Shown here: positions 41,951 through 48,554 of the stretch, piece by piece
Position numbering within the stretch: the first letter of the stretch is position 1
Layout of the letters: each line of letters starts with the position of its first letter
DNA from: Magnetococcales bacterium
GTDB taxonomy: Bacteria > Pseudomonadota > Magnetococcia > Magnetococcales > JADFWU01
Direction of reading: 5' to 3'
Length of the DNA: 48,554 bases
Assembly: GCA_015234045.1 (NCBI GenBank)
Contig: JADFWU010000018.1
Location: 13,406-61,959 of the forward strand
Made by a program: the position numbers and the translations under genes
The notes under the pieces: generated by a model
Seen by the model: only the letters and a program-made list of their open reading frames with translations
What the model was told of the DNA's origin: nothing
Database searches by the model: none

Positions 41951-42648
41951 GGTTTTGTGTAGCTTTCCAGAAAGTGACAAAACTGATCAAGCTCAGGACA
42001 ACGGTTCCGGGCTGTATCCAGGTTATTTTGCAGACGTTGACGATATCGGGGATCATCTTCGAATAAAGGCGAATTCTTTTTTAACTTGATAGAAGAACTG
42101 CGTTTCCGTTCATACCCCAATTCAAGCAAACACCCTTCTGGATCTGGAATAGTTTCATAATCTGGTACTTGTCGAGAAAAATAATCCGGCGCATTCTCTG
42201 GGCCATAGGTTGATAACAGCCAAGTTTCAATAGACATGGTAGAGAGTAAGTAGATCAATCGTTCGTCAGAATAGAACGCTCCCAACCAACTGTTCAATGC
42301 TGAAGCACACCAATTTTTCCGTTCCTGAGTATCACCACCGGGCCATTCTTTGCCATCAAGAGAAAGACCATCAGAAATATCTGTATCCATTTGGATCAAC
42401 AGGATATCCGCTCGAAAAAAAAGCAGATCTAAGCCGGCGGGCTTCCGGCTCTGATTCCAGCACCAGTTTCGTATATTTTTCCAACCACCCTTTTGACCAC
42501 TTGCACTAATCTGAGGCTCTAATAAGTTACATGTCACTTCTTTTTTCTGACGACGAGCAATTTCATCGACCACGCCTTTGATCAATGGAAAATCACTTGG
42601 CCCTTCACTGACCACATTTATAGTCAGACTACTCACCCCACAACGCAT
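41947..42648 (-). CDS. TOPRIM-like protein paired with AAA ATPase (DUF4276-type)
   Basis: The 233-residue protein begins with INVVSEGPSDFPLIKGVVDEI, which resembles the first acidic motif (E-G-x-x-D) of TOPRIM nuclease folds. ILLIQMDTDIS near residues 82-92 looks like the second D-x-D motif. Such proteins commonly follow an AAA ATPase, as in OLD-like, AbiL-like and PARIS-like anti-phage pairs, where the ATPase senses phage and the TOPRIM protein acts as effector. The gene overlaps the ATPase gene by 20 nt; a GTG four codons in (42636) is an alternative start. Nuclease function is an inference from motifs and pairing. Confidence 0.72.
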   Translation of the reverse strand: MRCGVSSLTINVVSEGPSDFPLIKGVVDEIARRQKKEVTCNLLEPQISASGQKGGWKNIRNWCWNQSRKPAGLDLLFFRADILLIQMDTDISDGLSLDGKEWPGGDTQERKNWCASALNSWLGAFYSDERLIYLLSTMSIETWLLSTYGPENAPDYFSRQVPDYETIPDPEGCLLELGYERKRSSSIKLKKNSPLFEDDPRYRQRLQNNLDTARNRCPELDQFCHFLESYTKP

Positions 42649-43870
42649 CCATCATCGGAGTCAACGCACCACTAAACGCGCCGGAAAGCCAAAAGTCAGA
42701 CAGAGGCGCACCTTTGTATTTCTCTGACCACTCTTCCCTATTCATACCGTCTGGTGGTTTGATGCGATCAATTATAGTCGCGCCATCTTCACCACGTCTT
42801 ACCACGAACAACCGGTGATCTGCGTTGAAAATATCAATCGCATCCAAAGCTGTTGGATTATGTGATGTCATCAGAACCTGACGATCAGGAACTTGTTTAA
42901 TAAAGTGTGACATCTGAAAAATCAGATTCCGCACAAGCCCTGGATTTAGCGCATGATCCACATTATCCAAAGCAAAGAAGCGCGGACTGTCTGGGTGACA
43001 CAGCGCGGCCATAACAAATAATACATAGCTGGCACCTTCAGGTGCATCTCCGGCAAAAACAGATCGCATATCAGGATGATTTCGATCTTGAAATGTTACA
43101 ATCAGGCTGCCGGGATGAAGATGACTATTGATATTTTCAGCGCTGGGAGGTTCAACACGGAAACGATAAGGAAGCCCTGTAACCTCTGGAAAACTTTCAA
43201 AAAGCTCATTAACAGCCTTAATTTTCCAAGCATCTCCCTCTATGATTTCCTTTATGGCTTTTGCTAAACTGCCGCCATACAGCCCTAATGGCTCTCCCAT
43301 TGATGTATCAGGCATTATGCCCTGTAATACTGGAGAAACTGGCAAGTAAGAAACATATCCATCTTGAAGCGATTTCCACCACTGAGCGATTTCTCGATAT
43401 TCATTCTCCATATGATCTAGAGAGCCATTTTCATGATTAATCATCAATACCATGTCTAACTCTTTAGCTTCATTATCTGGAATGAAAAATGGCAGGTCTT
43501 TTTTCTTGCCATTTTTCAACTCTAGCTCTCTGGATATTATCTGAAAAGATCTTTTTCTATCCTCTGAAACAGACAATGAACATGTAAGGCGAAATCCAGC
43601 CTTACCGCCAGAAAGTGTAAAATAATTATCTGTGTTATTGCCTAGATATGAGAGATATAGATCTTTTGGAGAAAGACGCGCTCCTCTTATTGCGATCTGA
43701 GATTCATTAATATTAAAACTGGCTGCGGCATGGTACATGGCAAACGCATCAAGGATATTACTCTTACCAGCCCCATTAGGACCGATAAACAGATTCAGTT
43801 TGCCGAGATCAATGGTCTGATCCAGGATGGATTTGAAGTTTTGTATGCGAAAGGAATCAAGAAACGCCAT
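42629..43870 (-). CDS. AAA family ATPase, RecF/SMC-like (AAA_21/AAA_15 type)
   Basis: The 413-residue ABC-type ATPase has FRIQNFKSILDQTIDLGKLNLFIGPNGAGKSNILDAF, with Walker A at 30-38. Near residue 297 it has a Walker B-like RFFALDNVDHALNP (DN in place of the usual DE, a form seen in ATPases partnered with TOPRIM proteins), and the H-loop VLMTSHNPTALDAI. It probably forms the sensor part of a two-gene module with the downstream TOPRIM-like protein. It starts 9 nt after the adhesin stop, with only a weak GAGTGA ribosome site. The coding region is locally very AT-rich: 43501-43560 has 18 G/C of 60 by my count. Confidence 0.88.
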   Translation of the reverse strand: MAFLDSFRIQNFKSILDQTIDLGKLNLFIGPNGAGKSNILDAFAMYHAAASFNINESQIAIRGARLSPKDLYLSYLGNNTDNYFTLSGGKAGFRLTCSLSVSEDRKRSFQIISRELELKNGKKKDLPFFIPDNEAKELDMVLMINHENGSLDHMENEYREIAQWWKSLQDGYVSYLPVSPVLQGIMPDTSMGEPLGLYGGSLAKAIKEIIEGDAWKIKAVNELFESFPEVTGLPYRFRVEPPSAENINSHLHPGSLIVTFQDRNHPDMRSVFAGDAPEGASYVLFVMAALCHPDSPRFFALDNVDHALNPGLVRNLIFQMSHFIKQVPDRQVLMTSHNPTALDAIDIFNADHRLFVVRRGEDGATIIDRIKPPDGMNREEWSEKYKGAPLSDFWLSGAFSGALTPMMDALWGE

Positions 43871-43879
43871 TCAGATCAC

Positions 43880-46800
43880 TCAACCATGAGTGGTCTGGCC
43901 TTTGGCCAGGGCGGAGAGGAGACGGGCGCGGCTCTCTTCGAAGCGGTTGCCCACTTCTTGGAGTCGTTGGGCAATGTCGGTGCTGAATCCGGCATTTTTA
44001 TTGATCTGAGCCGCTTGAACCAAAGAGTCCGACATCATCGGACTTGCTGACACTTGAACAACCTGTTCAGCGTCCTGTTCACCTTGAGTAGTGCGAACTG
44101 GTCCCGCTTCGGCAACGGTATCTGAGCTGATGGCAACATCCGCTTCGGCAACAGAATCCGAGCTTGAGGCTGTGCCAGATTCGGTCAGGCCGCTATCCCA
44201 ATCTTCAGGGATATCGCCCTCTTCCACGTCAATGTGGACAATGGCATCAATGATGGTGCCCTGCATGTCGGTAACACGGTAGGTGAAGGAGTCACTACCG
44301 CTATAACCACTGGTAGGCGTATAACGAAAAACACCACTGCCGAGATGAACGGCTTCACCGTTTTCAGGTTGATCCCAACGGAAGATGCGGTAATCAAGAT
44401 CTGGATCATCCTGTTCTGAAGCGACTAATTCGAGCAGATTATCCGTTGCAACCGCTTCATCGACATAGGTCGTCACGGTGAGATCATCGGTGGCATAGTC
44501 GATTTCTACCGTTTCTTCATCAACAGTCACCGTGCTGTCTGTCGTGTCGGTCGTAACTGTTGTATCCGTACTATCAGTCGTAACCGTGGTATCCGTGGTA
44601 TCGGTTTCCGTGCTGGTCAGACTGCTGTCACCACTATCTACCAGCGTGGCATCATCGGATGTACTCTCCTGGCCTAACAGACTTAGACTATCATCAGCTG
44701 AAGAGAGCACCAATAGAGAAACCTCTGCGGTGACATCCTGAGCATCTCCACTGCCTTGACCATATTCATTATCTTCATTCTGATCATTGGCAGTGATGGT
44801 GATGGCATCATAACCGGAATAACCATCATCAGAGACATAAGAGAGAGAAGAGAGCGCACTACGCACATCATCCATCGTACCGGTAAAGGTCATGGTAGCA
44901 TCGCTGGTGCCATCACCAGTTGAGAAGCTCAAACCCTCTACAGAACCCAATGTGACAACACCATTACCAACGGCCACGGTGATTTCAATACTGTCCACAC
45001 CATCACCGGCATCCAGATCCACATCAGTAACAGAGATGCTGTTGCCATAATCCTCGGAGAGAATCAAACTCTCTCCAGTGACAACTTCCTGGTCATCACT
45101 GGGCGTGGTGATCACCGGAACATCATTGATTGCATTGACAGTGACAGAAACCGTGGCGCTGTCGGTATTGCCGCTGTCATCTGTGATGGTATAGGTAAAC
45201 GTATCCACGCCGTAATAATCATCACTGGGCGGGCTATAGGTGAAGGTGCCGTCACCATGGTTGATCACCGTACCATCGTTGTCACTGGCTGAGGTGGTCA
45301 GAGTGAAGGAGAAATTACCACCGGTTTCACCGTCTACATCCAGATCATTACTATCAACATAGGCAATGCGGAACGCTGTTGCTTCATCGGTTTCAAAACT
45401 ATCATCAACCGCATCAATGGTGCTTACTTCTACCGTTTCGGTATCACCGTTTTCATCGGTAACAGTGACATCAACGGTCATCTGAGCCGTGCCGCCAGAA
45501 CCATCTTCAACGGTCAATGCCCAGCTGTCATTACCGGTGAAACCATCATCCGGCACATAGACAAACTGTCCGTCACTGCTGGCATAAACTGTTCCGTAGC
45601 CCGGCTGATCCCATTCAGAGATGAACAGCTCCTGGCCTTCATCCTCTTCCACATCACTGGTATAACTGAGTAGATCATCGGTCACCAATGAAGTATCACT
45701 GGTGGTCATGCTGTATTCCGGCACATCCGCCACTTCGGGATCATCATTGACGGACTCAATGTAGATATTGACCGAACCGCTATCCTCACCACCATCACCA
45801 TCGGACACATCAATATCAAGACGATCAAAGCCGTTGAAATCCGTATCGCCCAGATAGCTCATGGTGGCCAAAGCGCCGTTGACTTGAGCCAGCGTACCGG
45901 AGATATCCCAGCTGCGTTCCTCGGTGTCATTGGCATTGACATCTGCGCCTAAACCAGACGCAAAATCCAAAGTGCCATTATAAACCGTCACGGTTGCGGT
46001 CACAGATTCTGTGGAATCGACATCAGCAATGGAGATACTGCTCAATTCAAGGCTGGTATCTTCAGCCACCGTCTGATTGCCCGGTAGCGTCAGAACCGGA
46101 TCATCATTGGTGGTTTCGACAACAATGGCCAAGGAACCGGAATCACTGTAAGAATCACCGGAACCGGTATTACCGTTATCACTGATCACCACCGACAGAT
46201 TGACGGTCTCACCATCAGTATCATCCGGGCTTTGATAGGTGATATTGGCCAGCACTTCGTTTACAGCATCCACATCACCGGAGAAACTGGCTTCAGTCAC
46301 ATCAGTAACATCAGCGCTGTCATCAAAGGTGACACCATTGACATAGCCCAGTGAGAACGTGCCTACCGCCTCTTCCAGCGTAAGCACAACATCCAAATCA
46401 CCAGAATCAGGATGTGTTACGGTAAGCTGAGTAATATTCAGCGTGCCCTCTTCATAGGCGGTCACACTCTGATCATCACCATCAATCACCGGCGCATCAT
46501 TCACCGCAGCCACGGTAACATCCAACGTCTGAGTCATGGCTGAGGAGTCAAATGTAAGCGTATCCGTACCGTTGAAATCTGCATCACCCTGATAACTCAG
46601 CGTGGCCAACGATTCATTGATGCCATCGACATCACCGGTCAAAATCAGGCTCTGTTCACCATTGCCGGAGATCTCATCAACACTATCAACAACATCCACA
46701 CTCATGGTGCCATTTTCAGCACTCAGAGTAACGGTGTACGTCTCACCGCTATCCGCTTCAAAAACCACATCGGACAGATCAAGTTCGGTATCTTCATCCA

Positions 46801-48554
46801 CTTCCTGATCATAGGCAGGCAGGTCAAACAATGCGTCTGAACCAACGGTGACTGAAGCAACTGATTTGGCACCATCAAGATCAGAAACCGTATAGGTAAA
46901 TGTATCACTACCATCAAAATTACTGCCAACCGTATAGGTAAACGTACCATCAGGATTAAGCAGTAAACTGCCTTTGTCAGGATCACTGAATGCGGTGATG
47001 AATAGATCATCAGCGTCATCTTCAGTGTCGGTATCGTTATCCAAGACACTCAGCGTATCGGTATCACCGGTATTGCTGGAGGAGAGACGCAGAATATCGT
47101 CACCCGCTTCAGGATAATCATTCACCGGATTGACAGTGACAGAGACCGTGGCCTCATCGGTGGTATACCCGTCTTCAGTGGTGACCGTATAGGTAAAGGT
47201 ATCGGTCAGTGAGCCATCGTCACCGCTGTTCCAATCATCATCAGGTGTGTAAACAACGGTATTGGAAATGGAATTTAGCGTTGCACTGCCATACGCCGGA
47301 GAACCGGTAATGCTGATGGTGTAGGAGAGTGCATCATCCAAATCATCGTTATCCAACGGAGAGAGGGTGAGCGCGACATCTTCATCCGTTTCAACATCAT
47401 CATCGGCAACAGTGGGCAGATCATCCACCGGTGAGACAACAATGGAAATAGTGCCAGAATCACTCAACGTGCCGCCACTGCCTTCATAGCCGTTATCGGA
47501 GATATCAACAGTAACCGTTTCACTACCGTACCAATTTTCATCACCCAGATAGATCAAGCCATCCAACGCAAGGTTGAGATTGTCCACCAAACCAGTAGCA
47601 GTAACCACACTGGTGCCGTCACCGGAGACATTCAGGCCGCTGGTTTGGGAGAGCGTCAGCGTACCATTTTCCGCTGTTAGAACCAGGGTGGCGGAACCGG
47701 TAGTGGCATCAATATCTTCAATGCTCAGACCATTTCCACGACTGCTTGAGAAGGTTAAATTGACATCCTCATTGATGGTCTCAGCGGTGGTACTGGTATC
47801 TGGCAAGCTCAGAACCGGCGCATCATTGATGGAATCCACAGTCACAGTGACGGTTGCCGCAGCCGTGGCATAACCGGTTACGCCATCACTGCCATTCCAG
47901 GTAAATGTGGCATCTCCGGCATAATCCTCTTCCGGGATGAACAACACAGCTTCCAGATCAGCAAAATCGATCTCTTCGTTATCGGTGACATCGTTTGTTT
48001 CACCGTTTACCGTCACCATCAAGCGTCCTTCACTGGTGTCGGAAGGATTAACAAATTTGATGGTATCCAGGGAGTCGCCATCCTGATCAGAGAAATTACC
48101 GCTGAAGTAGGAAGGATCCAATGTAAGGGTATTATCTTCCGTGGTAGAGGTGGTGCTGTCGGTCAACTCTGGCAGATCGGCATTATCCTCTTCAACGGTC
48201 AACGTAATGCTACCGGTATCGGACTTGGTGCCGCCTTCGCCCTGAAGATCACTATCTTCGGCGTTTAGGTCGTTGACTTCGACAACAATCGTGTCGGAAC
48301 CCTGATAATCGGCATCACTGGTGTATTCCAGACCATAACCGGAACCACCGTTGCCCAGCGCATCGTTGACATCATCCAGAGAACCGCTGAATGTGATGGT
48401 GGACTCGCCGTTGCTGGTGCCATCATTGAAGGTGATGGTCAAGCCGGTCAGATCCGCCAAAGAGACAGTGCCATGCTGTGCAGTGACAGAGACTTCCACC
48501 TCACCACTGCCTTCATCGACATCATCATCAGCAATGGTGATAGCGTCCAACAAC
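43880..48554 (-). CDS. giant cadherin-like repeat adhesin, 5' end outside the window
   Basis: At least 1557 residues of an extracellular repeat protein are visible; the beginning lies beyond the right edge. It is a chain of at least ten Ca2+-binding-type cadherin/Ig-like domains of about 90-120 residues, recognisable by linkers such as SINDAPVL, SPVDDLPTV, NPVNDYPEA and AAVNDAPVI, and by DTFTYTVTTEDGYTTDEATVSVTV-like strands. It is rich in Asp, Thr and Ser and almost free of Cys. A Thr/Asp/Val tract (about 44530-44620) precedes one last domain. The end is a helical segment without RTX nonapeptides. Type I secretion and surface attachment are likely but unproven. Confidence 0.9.
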   Translation of the reverse strand, partial: LLDAITIADDDVDEGSGEVEVSVTAQHGTVSLADLTGLTITFNDGTSNGESTITFSGSLDDVNDALGNGGSGYGLEYTSDADYQGSDTIVVEVNDLNAEDSDLQGEGGTKSDTGSITLTVEEDNADLPELTDSTTSTTEDNTLTLDPSYFSGNFSDQDGDSLDTIKFVNPSDTSEGRLMVTVNGETNDVTDNEEIDFADLEAVLFIPEEDYAGDATFTWNGSDGVTGYATAAATVTVTVDSINDAPVLSLPDTSTTAETINEDVNLTFSSSRGNGLSIEDIDATTGSATLVLTAENGTLTLSQTSGLNVSGDGTSVVTATGLVDNLNLALDGLIYLGDENWYGSETVTVDISDNGYEGSGGTLSDSGTISIVVSPVDDLPTVADDDVETDEDVALTLSPLDNDDLDDALSYTISITGSPAYGSATLNSISNTVVYTPDDDWNSGDDGSLTDTFTYTVTTEDGYTTDEATVSVTVNPVNDYPEAGDDILRLSSSNTGDTDTLSVLDNDTDTEDDADDLFITAFSDPDKGSLLLNPDGTFTYTVGSNFDGSDTFTYTVSDLDGAKSVASVTVGSDALFDLPAYDQEVDEDTELDLSDVVFEADSGETYTVTLSAENGTMSVDVVDSVDEISGNGEQSLILTGDVDGINESLATLSYQGDADFNGTDTLTFDSSAMTQTLDVTVAAVNDAPVIDGDDQSVTAYEEGTLNITQLTVTHPDSGDLDVVLTLEEAVGTFSLGYVNGVTFDDSADVTDVTEASFSGDVDAVNEVLANITYQSPDDTDGETVNLSVVISDNGNTGSGDSYSDSGSLAIVVETTNDDPVLTLPGNQTVAEDTSLELSSISIADVDSTESVTATVTVYNGTLDFASGLGADVNANDTEERSWDISGTLAQVNGALATMSYLGDTDFNGFDRLDIDVSDGDGGEDSGSVNIYIESVNDDPEVADVPEYSMTTSDTSLVTDDLLSYTSDVEEDEGQELFISEWDQPGYGTVYASSDGQFVYVPDDGFTGNDSWALTVEDGSGGTAQMTVDVTVTDENGDTETVEVSTIDAVDDSFETDEATAFRIAYVDSNDLDVDGETGGNFSFTLTTSASDNDGTVINHGDGTFTYSPPSDDYYGVDTFTYTITDDSGNTDSATVSVTVNAINDVPVITTPSDDQEVVTGESLILSEDYGNSISVTDVDLDAGDGVDSIEITVAVGNGVVTLGSVEGLSFSTGDGTSDATMTFTGTMDDVRSALSSLSYVSDDGYSGYDAITITANDQNEDNEYGQGSGDAQDVTAEVSLLVLSSADDSLSLLGQESTSDDATLVDSGDSSLTSTETDTTDTTVTTDSTDTTVTTDTTDSTVTVDEETVEIDYATDDLTVTTYVDEAVATDNLLELVASEQDDPDLDYRIFRWDQPENGEAVHLGSGVFRYTPTSGYSGSDSFTYRVTDMQGTIIDAIVHIDVEEGDIPEDWDSGLTESGTASSSDSVAEADVAISSDTVAEAGPVRTTQGEQDAEQVVQVSASPMMSDSLVQAAQINKNAGFSTDIAQRLQEVGNRFEESRARLLSALAKGQTTHG

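Overview
The window looks like a chromosomal segment of a flagellated, chemotactic Gram-negative bacterium, most likely a proteobacterium. The evidence is the flagellar export, switch and hook genes, a large chemotaxis operon, an outer-membrane assembly lipoprotein (BamB), RodZ and IspG. The gene order rodZ-ispG-yfgM-bamB-der is the order known from gammaproteobacteria, minus hisS. The hybrid CheA, the HsbA/HsbR-like pair, the giant cadherin-type adhesin and the many short palindromic intergenic repeats would fit a Magnetococcales-type or related deep-branching proteobacterium. That placement is an inference; no marker gene here settles it.

Layout. 1-672: gene-free repeats, made of a 26-bp tandem array, a run of about seven short hairpins, and three 115-bp direct repeats that run up to the fliP stop codon. 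673-6538 (minus strand): flagellar genes flgD, flgE, a terminator, then fliL, fliM, fliN, fliO, fliP. 7014-7847 (minus): a CheW domain interrupted by a zinc-binding CZB domain. 8492-11910 (plus): two proton-antiporter-type membrane subunits flanking a small membrane protein. 11992-14367 (minus): a histidine kinase and a receiver-winged-helix regulator. 14768-17641 (minus): fliK, an NMO/FabK-family flavoenzyme and a small unknown gene, each followed by its own terminator.

18190-31252 (plus): the chemotaxis block. A sigma-54-like promoter precedes a hybrid CheA; then come CheW, a soluble chemoreceptor, a STAS protein and a REC-PP2C-kinase protein (HsbA/HsbR type), CheB, CheR, CheY, CheX, a second CheY, and a CheX/CheC-like domain joined by glycine-rich repeats to a CBS pair. 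31337-39049 (minus): housekeeping genes der, bamB, yfgM, ispG, rodZ, nadE. 39196-40266 (plus): hisC.

40375-48554 (minus): a giant repeat adhesin that runs off the right edge, followed 9 nt later by an AAA ATPase, a TOPRIM-like protein, a radical SAM/SPASM protein and a methyltransferase. These four overlap by 4-20 nt and look like one translationally coupled unit. The ATPase-TOPRIM pair resembles known two-gene anti-phage modules and is visibly AT-richer than its neighbours.

Candidates for something undescribed, in order: the four-gene ATPase/TOPRIM/radical SAM/methyltransferase unit, the CheX-like-Gly-CBS fusion, the CheW split by a CZB domain, and the stand-alone antiporter-subunit pair. 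No tRNA, rRNA, CRISPR array, complete insertion sequence or replication origin was seen.
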